A stretch of 64,000 nt of DNA, taken from CAXBOO01 sp963977425. GTDB taxonomy: Bacteria; Bacteroidota; Bacteroidia; Flavobacteriales_D; Luteibaculaceae. The translations under genes were made by a program, and so were the position numbers. A model generated the notes under the pieces. It saw nothing but the letters and a program-made list of their open reading frames with translations, did not search any database and was not told where the DNA came from. The stretch covers positions 62,001 to 126,000 of the forward strand of contig CAXBOO010000004.1 in NCBI GenBank assembly GCA_963977425.1, written 5' to 3'. Positions 52,014 to 61,723 of the stretch are shown piece after piece (position 1 is the first letter of the stretch; each line of letters starts with the position of its first letter).

Positions 52014-52044
52014 TTGTTTGCTTCGGCACTTCTAACTACCTTTG
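52014..52044 (+). promoter_or_regulatory. Bacteroidota-type promoter of the pseudouridine synthase gene
   Basis: TTG at 52014-52016 and TACCTTTG at 52037-52044 are separated by 20 bases, fitting the TTG/TAnnTTTG consensus of this phylum. Transcription would start near 52051. Confidence 0.65.
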
Positions 52045-52087
52045 CCGATGCGTTTAGCGTGTGCTAGGCCAAAAGGACATACGGGAA

Positions 52088-52939
52088 ATGGAAAGTAAGA
52101 AGAGAGTAAATAGAAAAGGTGCTAGCAGTAAAGTTAAGCCTAGAAGTACCAATGCGCATTCACCTTTTAAAAAAACCAGAGGTCATACTGGGAATAAAAA
52201 GGTAAACCTTCCGAAGTTCGACGACACTGTACGATTGAATAAATTCTTAGCCAATGCTGGAGTATGTTCACGTCGTGAAGCCGATACCATTATTTTATCT
52301 GGAGCTGTTGAAGTAAACGGAGTAGCGGTTACTGCTTTGGGTATAAAAGTAAATCCAGATAAAGACAGCGTAAAATACGGTGGGCAAAGCTTAAGCTTGG
52401 TAAGCAAACGCTATTTCTTACTGAACAAGCCAAAAGATTTTATTTCTAATCCTTATGAGTTGGACCACAAACGTTCTGTAATGGGGCTTGTATCTACAGC
52501 TTGTAAAGAAGTAATTTATCCAGTAGGTCAGTTAGATAGGCATAATACAGGATTGTTGTTGTTTACCAACGATGCCGATTTAGAAAAGAAGTTGATACAT
52601 CCGAAAGTTAACGTGAAAAAACTCTATCATGTTACTTTGCGAAAGGCTATGTCTGAAGCTCAAATGCAGATGCTTAGAAACGAAGGCATAAAGCTTGATC
52701 ATAGTTATTACAAGCCAGAATCGGCTGCTTTTGTTCAAAACGATAGCTCTGGTAAAGAGGTTGGAATTGAAATCAAATCGGGTAAAAGCACCATCATCAA
52801 TCGTATCTTCGAATACTTCGATTTGGATATCATTAAGATAGACCGAGTGATGTATGGCGGGCTAACCAAACGCGATTTACCAAGAGGAAAATTTAGAGAG
52901 TTGACTCCTCAGGAAGTGCAAAACCTTAAAAACTTGTAG
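52088..52939 (+). CDS. RsuA/RluB-type 23S/16S rRNA pseudouridine synthase
   Basis: 283 residues. A basic disordered N-terminus (about 1-50) is followed by an S4 RNA-binding domain (RLNKFLANAGVCSRREADTI) and the synthase domain with catalytic Asp in VGQLDRHNTGLLLFTND. RluB and RluF modify the 23S rRNA, RsuA the 16S; which target applies is not decidable by eye. The open frame begins at a GTG at 52061, very close to the predicted transcription start; ATG at 52088 is more likely. Confidence 0.92.
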   Translation: MESKKRVNRKGASSKVKPRSTNAHSPFKKTRGHTGNKKVNLPKFDDTVRLNKFLANAGVCSRREADTIILSGAVEVNGVAVTALGIKVNPDKDSVKYGGQSLSLVSKRYFLLNKPKDFISNPYELDHKRSVMGLVSTACKEVIYPVGQLDRHNTGLLLFTNDADLEKKLIHPKVNVKKLYHVTLRKAMSEAQMQMLRNEGIKLDHSYYKPESAAFVQNDSSGKEVGIEIKSGKSTIINRIFEYFDLDIIKIDRVMYGGLTKRDLPRGKFRELTPQEVQNLKNL

Positions 52940-53046
52940 AAATCAGTAAGCAAAGCTAAAAGTGCTTTGCTGAAAACTTTTCTTTCGCCCACTTTTGGGT
53001 ACTAATAAGTGTTTTACTTTCGTTGCAACTTACCATTGCCCTGTAA

Positions 53047-55509
53047 TTGAAACACATAAAATCCATATTATTTTATCTATTCCTAGGACTCATTGTTTTT
53101 TCGGCGGGTATTTCTACATACGTGTATTTCAATGCCGACGAAATTAAAGAACGTGCTGTACGTGGTATAAACTCTGTTATTGTAAGCAAAGTTCAAGTTG
53201 GAAAGGTTTCGCTTAGCATGCTGAAGCGCTTCCCGAAAACAACTCTGATTCTAGAGCATGTAACCATCAACGATCCCGTGCAACAAGAGCGTTTTTTGTG
53301 TAAGGACGCTACTTTGTATCTCGACTTCAATAGCCTAGACCTTCTGTTTGGGAATTACAATCTCAACCACATCGGTTTGCGAGCCGATTTTGTTCGTTTG
53401 GTAAAACACCCTTCACAATGGAACTATATTCTTTGGAAACAAGACAGTACGAACACGAGTACAGATGTTAATATCAATTTAAAATCCTTCGATTGGCGAG
53501 TAGATTCACTCTACTTGAAGGTAGATGCTGTATATGCTGAAAGCAAATCTTCTGGAAAATTAACCTTTCAAGACGATCTCATTAGCGCCGAAACTGAGTT
53601 AGGTTTTGCCAATGTTTATTATCAAAAAAAGCGCTACACTTTACCTCAATCCAGCGTTTCGGTTGAAGGGTTTAATCCAAAGAGTTACCAATTTAATCAA
53701 GCCAAATTGTCGAATGCTTTGCTTGCTATTAAAGCGAATAATAATGCACTTGAAACGTATGCTGTTTCGGGTACTTGTTACCAATTGAGGTCGTTAGGTA
53801 AAAGTTTGACATTGAATGATTTGCCTAATTTAACTGGGCAAATTGAGTTTCAATTTGTAACCGATTTTGATTCATTAAAAGATCCTAAAAACCTTGAATT
53901 CAAGGTGAAAAATCTTGCTTGGTCAGAGAAAAAATTAGCCAATGTAACGGGCAATATTTCTTTACCCAATGCGAAAGCTTTGGATGTTGCCAAATTTGAC
54001 TTGTCTGGAAAATTTAACGGTTTCGATATTACTTTACAAAGCAACAATCAAACAACTTCTGATGGAAAACAGATTTTGCGACTGATTGCAAAAAATGCCA
54101 TACTGCCCTTAGAGTCTGACCTTATTTCATTGAAAGCATCAACTGTGGATGTCAATATTTCTTTGCCGAAATTGTCGGAACTGCAAAACAATTTCGAATT
54201 GAAAAGCATCGATTTTTTAAGTGGAACCATCACCGATTTGCAGTATTCAATGGCATTGCAAAATCAGGAAATTGAAATAATTGGTCGGGCAGATGTAAAA
54301 CAAAACGGTTTGGTATTTGAAAGCACCAACAGTACAGTGAATGGAATTCTAGTTGCCGTTGATGCAGTACTTCCAAGTGTCAAGCCTTTGGTAGAAAAAA
54401 CTCCAAAATTGTATCTTCAATTAGAGGTAAGTGCCGATAATTTATTGCTCAATCCTATTGAAAACAAACAAGCAATTATTGCCACAATTGAATCTGCTGT
54501 AGATACCATTTCAAATTTCGATTACAACATCGAATTGGTTGTGGATGCTAAGACTTTAGCGTACAATAAAATAAAAGCTATTGATGCGTACACTAGTTTA
54601 TTGATTCGACCGGGGATGGTTGAAATTAAATCGTTTGGCGCACAAGCATTTGATGGCAAAGCTTATGCAAAAGGCGATTATAATCTAAAAGATGAAACAC
54701 TAACTCTTACTGGTTTTGTAAACGAAATGTCGGCAGAGAATGTTCTTAAAACCTTCGATAATTTCAATCAAGATTATGTGAGTTACACCAATTGCCGAGG
54801 CAGTGTGGATATCAATTTTGATTTTCAGTCTGTAGCTTTTTGGAATAAAAAATGGGGCTATAGTAAGCTGAATGTACACATGTACAATGCCGAACTAAAA
54901 GACTTACCATTTTTGAGCGACATCAAAACGGCTGTAAAGCAAAACAAGTTTGCGAAATTCATACTCAACGAAGATGAGTTATTTGAAAAGTTGAGTTTTA
55001 TAAATTTACAGGAAGCCAAAGCTAATTTTGTACTCGAAGACGAAATTGTAATCATCAGCGATGCTATTTTCAGAAGTCCGGAAATAAATTTAAATAGCGC
55101 AGGAGAATACAATAGTAGAGACGAGCAAGTGGACTTTGAATTTCAGTTGTATATTAAAGACTTCTTTGCTAAAAGCGCCAACGAAGACAACTATTATGTG
55201 CCAGAAACAAAGGGAAGTAAGTTGAAATTTTATTTGCGTGGTGACGCTGATAATCCAGATGTTGGGATGCTTAAACGAGATAAGAAACCGAGGTCGACTC
55301 GTCCAGCGTTTAAACAAGACAAAGAGATTGACAACATACCACAAGGAGGAACCATCTTTGTAGTTGAAGAGGAAAGAGAAACTTCTCCAAAAAAATTAAA
55401 CGAAACACCCGAAAAGGAAGAAAAGAAAAAGTCGGGTTGGTTCAAGAAAATACTCGAAAAAGGTGGATCATTACAAGACACTTCTAAAGTTGAATTTGGA
55501 ATAGAATGA
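53047..55509 (+). CDS. AsmA-family envelope protein
   Basis: 820 residues. An N-terminal membrane anchor (about 6-26) precedes a long repetitive beta-strand-rich periplasmic part with many short amphipathic strands and a C-terminal AsmA-like region (LTLTGFVNEMSAENVLKTFD). The end (about 750-820) is charged and low-complexity. AsmA-like proteins form elongated hydrophobic grooves that carry lipids between the two membranes. TTG at 53047 is the only start close to the membrane segment. A separate gene follows, not an obvious operon partner. Confidence 0.88.
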   Translation: MKHIKSILFYLFLGLIVFSAGISTYVYFNADEIKERAVRGINSVIVSKVQVGKVSLSMLKRFPKTTLILEHVTINDPVQQERFLCKDATLYLDFNSLDLLFGNYNLNHIGLRADFVRLVKHPSQWNYILWKQDSTNTSTDVNINLKSFDWRVDSLYLKVDAVYAESKSSGKLTFQDDLISAETELGFANVYYQKKRYTLPQSSVSVEGFNPKSYQFNQAKLSNALLAIKANNNALETYAVSGTCYQLRSLGKSLTLNDLPNLTGQIEFQFVTDFDSLKDPKNLEFKVKNLAWSEKKLANVTGNISLPNAKALDVAKFDLSGKFNGFDITLQSNNQTTSDGKQILRLIAKNAILPLESDLISLKASTVDVNISLPKLSELQNNFELKSIDFLSGTITDLQYSMALQNQEIEIIGRADVKQNGLVFESTNSTVNGILVAVDAVLPSVKPLVEKTPKLYLQLEVSADNLLLNPIENKQAIIATIESAVDTISNFDYNIELVVDAKTLAYNKIKAIDAYTSLLIRPGMVEIKSFGAQAFDGKAYAKGDYNLKDETLTLTGFVNEMSAENVLKTFDNFNQDYVSYTNCRGSVDINFDFQSVAFWNKKWGYSKLNVHMYNAELKDLPFLSDIKTAVKQNKFAKFILNEDELFEKLSFINLQEAKANFVLEDEIVIISDAIFRSPEINLNSAGEYNSRDEQVDFEFQLYIKDFFAKSANEDNYYVPETKGSKLKFYLRGDADNPDVGMLKRDKKPRSTRPAFKQDKEIDNIPQGGTIFVVEEERETSPKKLNETPEKEEKKKSGWFKKILEKGGSLQDTSKVEFGIE

Positions 55510-55573
55510 TTCTTAGTTTCTTTCTATTTTCAAGTTGGCAAACAATGTTTTTGCAATAGTCCGTTATTGACCT

Positions 55574-57079
55574 ATGAATTTATATCGCCAAAAATCTTTT
55601 GTAAAAACAGCATTGTTTGTTTTAGCCACATTGTTGGTTGGCGCTTCTCTTTGGTACAGCAACATTATAGTTGAAAAAATAAGAAAAGAAGAACGTAAAA
55701 AAGTTCAGTTGTGGAGTTTGGCTATTCAAAACAAAGCCGAACTAGTAGACTATACCAGCGCACTGTTTACGTTGCTGCGCGCCGAAGAGGAAAAAAAAGT
55801 GCAACACTGGTTAGGCGCTACTAATGCCCTTGTAAACGCTAATACAGATACAGATTTAGGGTTTGTAAGCAGCATTATTTCAGATAACACCACCATTCCA
55901 ATTGTGGTTTTAAGTGCTGATAATGAAATAGTGGCTTCGCATAATTTGGATTCAGAAAATCCTTCTGATGAAGATTTGCAAAAAGAATTGGCAGAAATGA
56001 AGAAAAGCCACAGTCCTTTGGCTTTTGAATACTTGGATGGAAAAAAACAATACCTCTATTATCGCGACTCTAAGATAGTTCGTGAGTTGGAGTCGGTTTT
56101 GTCCAACCTAATCAATTCATTTATCTCCGAAACCGTTATCAATTCTGCATCGGTGCCGGTATTGTTTACCGATAGCACTTTTACAGATGCTATTGCCTTT
56201 GGTAACTTAGATAGTGCAAGTTTATCTACCCCAGAAGCATTAGAAGCAACAGTAGCCGACCTAGTAGCTGCAAACGAGCCCATTGCTGTTTCATTATCGG
56301 GCAAGCAACATTATATATTATTTAAAGACAGTTTTTTGCTTACGCAACTACAGTATTTTCCATACATACAGTTAGTTACAGTAGCTATATTTTTGATGAT
56401 CGCCTATCTCATGTTCAGCTCATTCAGAAAAGCAGAGCAAAATCAAGTTTGGGTAGGTATGGCCAAAGAAACAGCTCACCAATTAGGAACCCCTTTATCG
56501 TCTTTATTGGCGTGGAGTAGTGTCATCGAATCTGGTGCTTTCGATAAAAGCATGGTGGTGGAACTCAAAAAAGATGTAGCGCGTTTGGATACCATTACTC
56601 AACGCTTTTCGAAAATTGGATCTGCACCAGAATTGGAACTCCTTCATGTTAATGACGTGATAGAAAATGTGGTGAACTATCTTGAGAAACGCATTCCTAA
56701 ACGGGCTTTTATAGAAACCAATCTTGAAGTAAATGGATTAATAATGGTCAATGCTCCTTTGTTGGAATGGGTATTCGAAAACCTCATTAAAAACGCTGTA
56801 GACGCTATGAAAGGTGAGGGGACGATAAAAATTACCAGTTCCGAGAAAAACAACGAATTGTTTGTTGATGTTCAAGATAGCGGTTCGGGAATTCCCCGAA
56901 AAGAATTCAAGGGTGTGTTTCAGCCAGGGTTTACCACCAAAAAACGCGGTTGGGGACTGGGATTAAGCCTTTGCAAGCGAATCGTAGAAAAGTACCATAA
57001 CGGACGCATTTTTGTAAAAAATTCGGAGTTAGGAAAGGGAACTACGTTTAGAATTGTTCTAGAAAAACAAAGCCTTTAG
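55574..57079 (+). CDS. membrane sensor histidine kinase
   Basis: 501 residues. Two membrane segments (about 12-32 and 258-280) flank a periplasmic sensing part. The H-box is AKETAHQLGTPLSSL, with His the phospho-acceptor; the ATPase part has ENLIKNAVDAMKG (N box), VQDSGSGIP (G1) and PGFTTKKRGWGLGLSL (F/G2). No response regulator gene is adjacent, as is common for this Bacteroidota kinase group. The signal sensed is unknown. leuS begins 48 bases downstream. Confidence 0.92.
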   Translation: MNLYRQKSFVKTALFVLATLLVGASLWYSNIIVEKIRKEERKKVQLWSLAIQNKAELVDYTSALFTLLRAEEEKKVQHWLGATNALVNANTDTDLGFVSSIISDNTTIPIVVLSADNEIVASHNLDSENPSDEDLQKELAEMKKSHSPLAFEYLDGKKQYLYYRDSKIVRELESVLSNLINSFISETVINSASVPVLFTDSTFTDAIAFGNLDSASLSTPEALEATVADLVAANEPIAVSLSGKQHYILFKDSFLLTQLQYFPYIQLVTVAIFLMIAYLMFSSFRKAEQNQVWVGMAKETAHQLGTPLSSLLAWSSVIESGAFDKSMVVELKKDVARLDTITQRFSKIGSAPELELLHVNDVIENVVNYLEKRIPKRAFIETNLEVNGLIMVNAPLLEWVFENLIKNAVDAMKGEGTIKITSSEKNNELFVDVQDSGSGIPRKEFKGVFQPGFTTKKRGWGLGLSLCKRIVEKYHNGRIFVKNSELGKGTTFRIVLEKQSL

Positions 57080-57127
57080 CGCTGTAAAATTTGCTATGCG
57101 TAAATTCGCGCCCACAAACGCGGAAAG

Positions 57128-59971
57128 ATGAGTGCATACGATCACATTAGCATAGAAAAAAACTGGCGTAAAACTTGGGATAAAAACAAGGTTTACAAAG
57201 TAACTGAAGACACTAACAAAGAAAAATGTTATGTCCTCGATATGTTTCCGTATCCATCTGGTGCGGGATTGCATGTTGGTCACCCACTCGGATATATAGC
57301 TTCTGATATTTATGCGCGTTATAAACGTCATAAAGGTTTCAATGTATTGCATCCAATGGGGTACGATTCATTTGGTTTGCCGGCAGAACAATATGCTATT
57401 CAGACGGGGCAACACCCAGCTAAAACCACCGAAAAAAATGTTGCGCGTTACCGTGAGCAACTCGATATATTAGGTTTCTCGTACGATTGGGATAGAGAAG
57501 TAAGAACGAGCAGTCCTGATTATTACAAATGGACGCAGTGGATATTCAAAGAAATCTACAACGCTTGGTTCAACCCAATCAGTGATAAAGCCGAAACCAT
57601 TGACAAATTAAAAGAAGAATTTGCTGCCAATGGCAACGAAAAAATAGGTCCGAACCGCGAGCAAAAAAACATCTTTTCTGCTGCTGATTGGAGTTCTAAA
57701 TCAGATGAAGAAAAAGCGTTTGTAATCGATCAATACCGCCTTACTTACTTGGCTGAAACAATGGTGAATTGGTGCCCCGAAATGGGAACTGTTTTGTCCA
57801 ACGACGAAGTGAAAGATGGCTTGTCAGCACGTGGCGGATTTGTTGTCGTTCAGAAAAAAATGTTGCAGTGGAACATGGCCATTACCGCCTATTCAGAAAG
57901 ATTGTTGCAAGGTTTAGACGGATTAGATTGGTCGTCGGCTTTGAAAGACATTCAAGAAAACTGGATCGGTAAATCGGTTGGAGCTGAAGTAGCTTTTGCT
58001 GTAGAAAACAACGAGAAAAAAATCGATGTTTTTACTACCCGACCAGATACTATTTTCGGTGTTTCTTTCATGGTGCTTGCACCAGAGCATAAATTGGTAA
58101 AAGACATTACTACCGAAGCCCAACAAGCAGATATAAATCATTATATCGACGAGAGTCGTAAGAAAAGTGAGCGCGAAAGACAAATGGATAAAGGACTTCC
58201 TACGGGGGTTTTTACAGGTGCATACGCCCTACATCCATTCAGTAAAAAACGCATTCCTATTTGGATAGCCGATTATGTTTTATCTGGTTATGGGACAGGT
58301 GCAGTAATGGCTGTACCTTGTGGCGACGAACGCGATTATAAATTTGCGAAACACTTTAATATCGATATCCCCAATATTTTTGAAGGTGTAGATATTAGTG
58401 AATCGGCATTTAGCGACAAAGAAGTGGTGATTGCCAACAGCGATTTTCTGGATGGTATGAAAGCCAACAAAGCAAAAAAACTGTGCATCCACAAAATGCA
58501 AGAAGCCGGTTTTGGCGAAGCAAAAATCAATTACCGATTACGCGATGCTGTTTTCAGTCGTCAGCGTTATTGGGGAGAACCTTTTCCTGTTTATTACAAA
58601 GATGGTGTTGCTCAAATAATAGAGACTGAACATTACCCTTTGACTTTACCAGAGGTAGAAAAGTATTTGCCAACCGAAGACGGTAAACCTCCACTTGGTA
58701 ATGCCACGAATTGGAGTTGGTGCACCAATAAAAATATAATCAAGCCAAATACCGATCAAAACGGTACTTGCACTTGGCCTATGGAACTGAATACGATGCC
58801 TGGTTGGGCAGGTAGTTCATGGTACTTTGCACGTTATTGCGATCCAAAAAATACCGAAGAATTTGCTTCGAAAGAAAAATTAGAATACTGGAACAATGTA
58901 GATGTATACATTGGTGGAGCTGAGCATGCTACAGGACACTTATTGTACTCTAGGTTTTGGACAAAAATACTGTTCGATTTAGGGCATTTGCCATATCAAG
59001 AGCCATTCAAAAAATTGGTGAATCAAGGTATGATTTTAGGTAAATCCAACTTTGTTTATCGCCTTGTAGGTACCAACACTTTTGTTTCGAAAGACTTGGT
59101 TAAAGACCAAAAAGTTCAGGCACTTCACGTAGATATTTCTATGGTGAAACCAACGGTTGAGCAAATTGGTGAGAAAACACAAACGGTTTATGTACTCGAT
59201 ACGGAAGCCTTTAAAAATTGGTTGCCGGAATATTCGAATGCCGAATTTATTTTAGACAACGGTCGCTACACTTGTGGTGTAGAAGAAGAGAAAATGTCGA
59301 AGTCGAAATTCAACGTACAAACACCCGATGACTTGGTTGTAAGTTATGGAGCCGATACGTTGAGAATGTATGAAATGTTCTTAGGGCCGCTGGAACAAGC
59401 TAAACCTTGGGATGTTGGTGGTATCAACGGAGTGTATTCTTTCTTGAAGAAATTCTGGAGATTGTTTCATCTTAATGAAAACTTTGAGCTGAGCGATGCG
59501 CAAGCAACAAAAGAAGAATTGAAAACTCTGCACAAAACCATCAAAAAAGTAAGCGACGATATAGAGAATTTTTCATTCAATACTTCTGTTCCAGCGTTTA
59601 TGATTGCGGTAAACGAATTGGGTGCTTTAAAGTGCAATAAGCGTGAGATTCTTGAGCCACTTATGGTATTGTTGAGCCCATTTGCACCACATATTTGTGA
59701 AGAGCTTTGGAGTTTAGCCGGAAATGAGGGATATGTTGTAGAACAAAGTTATCCGATATTTAACGAATCGCATGTAGTAGAATCTACATACGAATACCCT
59801 GTTTCTTTCAATGGTAAAATGCGTTTTAAATTGGAACTTGATCTAAGTTTAGATAAAGCAGCAGTTGAAAAAGAAGTCTTAAACTTTGAGAAAACAAAAG
59901 AATATTTAGGTGGGAATACACCCAAAAAAGTTATAGTTGTACCAAAGAAGATTGTAAACATTGTAATGTAA
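57128..59971 (+). CDS. leuS: leucyl-tRNA synthetase
   Basis: 947 residues. The class I HIGH motif is in FPYPSGAGLHVGHPLGY, the KMSKS motif in EEEKMSKSKFN, and the CP1 editing domain (near 250-460) carries TTRPDTIFGVSFMVLAPEH. It attaches leucine to tRNA-Leu and hydrolyses mischarged products. The order of domains is normal and the protein is complete. Essential gene. Confidence 0.97.
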   Translation: MSAYDHISIEKNWRKTWDKNKVYKVTEDTNKEKCYVLDMFPYPSGAGLHVGHPLGYIASDIYARYKRHKGFNVLHPMGYDSFGLPAEQYAIQTGQHPAKTTEKNVARYREQLDILGFSYDWDREVRTSSPDYYKWTQWIFKEIYNAWFNPISDKAETIDKLKEEFAANGNEKIGPNREQKNIFSAADWSSKSDEEKAFVIDQYRLTYLAETMVNWCPEMGTVLSNDEVKDGLSARGGFVVVQKKMLQWNMAITAYSERLLQGLDGLDWSSALKDIQENWIGKSVGAEVAFAVENNEKKIDVFTTRPDTIFGVSFMVLAPEHKLVKDITTEAQQADINHYIDESRKKSERERQMDKGLPTGVFTGAYALHPFSKKRIPIWIADYVLSGYGTGAVMAVPCGDERDYKFAKHFNIDIPNIFEGVDISESAFSDKEVVIANSDFLDGMKANKAKKLCIHKMQEAGFGEAKINYRLRDAVFSRQRYWGEPFPVYYKDGVAQIIETEHYPLTLPEVEKYLPTEDGKPPLGNATNWSWCTNKNIIKPNTDQNGTCTWPMELNTMPGWAGSSWYFARYCDPKNTEEFASKEKLEYWNNVDVYIGGAEHATGHLLYSRFWTKILFDLGHLPYQEPFKKLVNQGMILGKSNFVYRLVGTNTFVSKDLVKDQKVQALHVDISMVKPTVEQIGEKTQTVYVLDTEAFKNWLPEYSNAEFILDNGRYTCGVEEEKMSKSKFNVQTPDDLVVSYGADTLRMYEMFLGPLEQAKPWDVGGINGVYSFLKKFWRLFHLNENFELSDAQATKEELKTLHKTIKKVSDDIENFSFNTSVPAFMIAVNELGALKCNKREILEPLMVLLSPFAPHICEELWSLAGNEGYVVEQSYPIFNESHVVESTYEYPVSFNGKMRFKLELDLSLDKAAVEKEVLNFEKTKEYLGGNTPKKVIVVPKKIVNIVM

Positions 59972-59998
59972 TGGCACAATGATTGAATGCATACAAGA

Positions 59999-60772
59999 AT
60001 GAGATTATTATTCAGCATATTATTTACTACAATAGTTTTTGGGTTACAAGCTCAATTGCGTACTGTCCATAACCAAAGTTTTGAAGCGGGCGAAGAACTT
60101 AAATACGTATTGCACTACGGTATTTTTAATGCTGGTGTGGCTACTTTAAGGGTGAAAAAAACCAAGCCGAACAAACACACCAATCGCCCACAATTGTATG
60201 TTGAAGGAATAGGAAAAACTACAGGAACCTTTAGCTGGTTTTTTAAAGTGTACGATGAGTATGCTAGTACTATTGACGCCAAAGGGGTGTTTCCATACCA
60301 TTTTAAGCGTAGAGTAGATGAAGGTGGTTACAAAATCAGTCAAGATTATTACTTCGATCACGAAGAAGATAAATTGAAAACTCAAAAAGACGACGTTTTT
60401 GAAATATCAAAATATTCTCAAGATATGATTTCGGCGTTTTATTACGCTAGAACCTTAAATTTCGATACAGCCAAAATAGGCGATGTTTATCGTTTTCAGA
60501 GTTTTGTGGACGAGAAAGAAGATACCCTTCGAATCAAATATTTAGGCAAACGTTTTGTGAACATCCGAAACGGAAAATACCGTGTAATGGCCTTTAGTCC
60601 AGTTGTAATTGAAGGCAATGTTTTCGAAAACGATGAGGCACTAGTTGTCTATATTAGCGACGATAAAAACCGAGTGCCTGTTTTAGCAGAAGCCAAGATT
60701 TTGGTAGGATCGGTAAAAATGGAATTAGAATCGTATAAAAATTTAATGCATCCTTTGGCTAAAATGCCATAG
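59999..60772 (+). CDS. DUF3108 envelope protein
   Basis: 257 residues with a signal peptide (about 1-19, ending GLQAQ). The body is a single DUF3108 domain, recognised by the FEAGEELKYVLHYGIFNAG segment, built from repeated beta-strands. Function is unknown; members are periplasmic. Two ATG codons compete, at 59987 and 59999; the second gives a cleaner signal peptide. The tryptophan-dioxygenase-like gene follows after 17 bases. Confidence 0.9.
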   Translation: MRLLFSILFTTIVFGLQAQLRTVHNQSFEAGEELKYVLHYGIFNAGVATLRVKKTKPNKHTNRPQLYVEGIGKTTGTFSWFFKVYDEYASTIDAKGVFPYHFKRRVDEGGYKISQDYYFDHEEDKLKTQKDDVFEISKYSQDMISAFYYARTLNFDTAKIGDVYRFQSFVDEKEDTLRIKYLGKRFVNIRNGKYRVMAFSPVVIEGNVFENDEALVVYISDDKNRVPVLAEAKILVGSVKMELESYKNLMHPLAKMP

Positions 60773-60789
60773 GTAAACACCACCATACC

Positions 60790-61719
60790 ATGACATTAAA
60801 AGCGAGCACGCTCGAAAAACTTGAGGCGCTAAAAGTAAAATTTGATAACCGAGGTCAGGATGTAGATGCCTATCTAGACGGTTTAATGGAGTCAGAATTT
60901 TTGAGTTACTGGGAGTACATTCACCTAGAAACTTTATTGTCGTTGCAAACACCTCGCACCAATTATCCGGACGAGAAGATATTTATAATGTATCACCAAA
61001 TCAGTGAGTTGTATTTTAAATTATGCTTGCATGAAATGGAACAAATTGTTGCTGAAGAATCGGTAACAGAAACCTTTTTGTTGAATAAAGTAAAGCGACT
61101 GAATAATTATTTCAAAGCCTTAATTGGTTCTTACGAAATCATGGTCGACGGAATGGAAAAAGAGCAATTCTTGAAATTTAGAATGGCCTTATTACCAGCG
61201 AGTGGTTTCCAATCGGCTCAGTTTAGAAAAATTGCTTTTTACGCTACCGATCTAGCCAACTTGGCCAATGGGTTTGGAGGTGAAGTAACTGCTGAGCAAA
61301 ATATGATCGAACGTTACGAGAATATTTATTGGAAAAAAGGTGCTATCGATTTGAAGACAGGACAAAAAACATTGACTTTAAAACAATTTGAAGAGCATTA
61401 TGATGAAGAGCTTATCGCTTTAGCTACCCGATTAGAAAATAGCAACCTCAATACCAAACTCAACAATATTTCCGTTGGTGAAGAATTGAAGGCGGCTTTG
61501 CGCCTGTTCGATGTACAAGCCAACATAAATTGGCCATTGTCTCATTACAAATCGGCGGTGCGTTACTTGAAAAAAGACCCAGTAGACGTTGAAGCTACTG
61601 GTGGAACAAATTGGCAATCGTACTTGCCTCCAAAATTCCAAAAAGTTTCTTTCTTTCCTTCACTTTGGTCAGAAAAAGATCTTTCAGAATGGGGTAAATC
61701 ATGGGTAGAAAGCATATAA
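60790..61719 (+). CDS. tryptophan 2,3-dioxygenase family protein
   Basis: 309 residues, all-helical. The family core YWEYIHLETLLSLQTPRTNY and IFIMYHQISELYFKLCLHEM lies in the first quarter. Tryptophan 2,3-dioxygenase opens the indole ring of tryptophan with heme and O2 as first step of the kynurenine pathway. No other kynurenine gene is in the window, and I could not confirm the heme-binding His by eye. It may be a family member of different specificity. It is co-directional with and close to the M23 gene, four bases downstream. Confidence 0.88.
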   Translation: MTLKASTLEKLEALKVKFDNRGQDVDAYLDGLMESEFLSYWEYIHLETLLSLQTPRTNYPDEKIFIMYHQISELYFKLCLHEMEQIVAEESVTETFLLNKVKRLNNYFKALIGSYEIMVDGMEKEQFLKFRMALLPASGFQSAQFRKIAFYATDLANLANGFGGEVTAEQNMIERYENIYWKKGAIDLKTGQKTLTLKQFEEHYDEELIALATRLENSNLNTKLNNISVGEELKAALRLFDVQANINWPLSHYKSAVRYLKKDPVDVEATGGTNWQSYLPPKFQKVSFFPSLWSEKDLSEWGKSWVESI

Positions 61720-61723
61720 CATA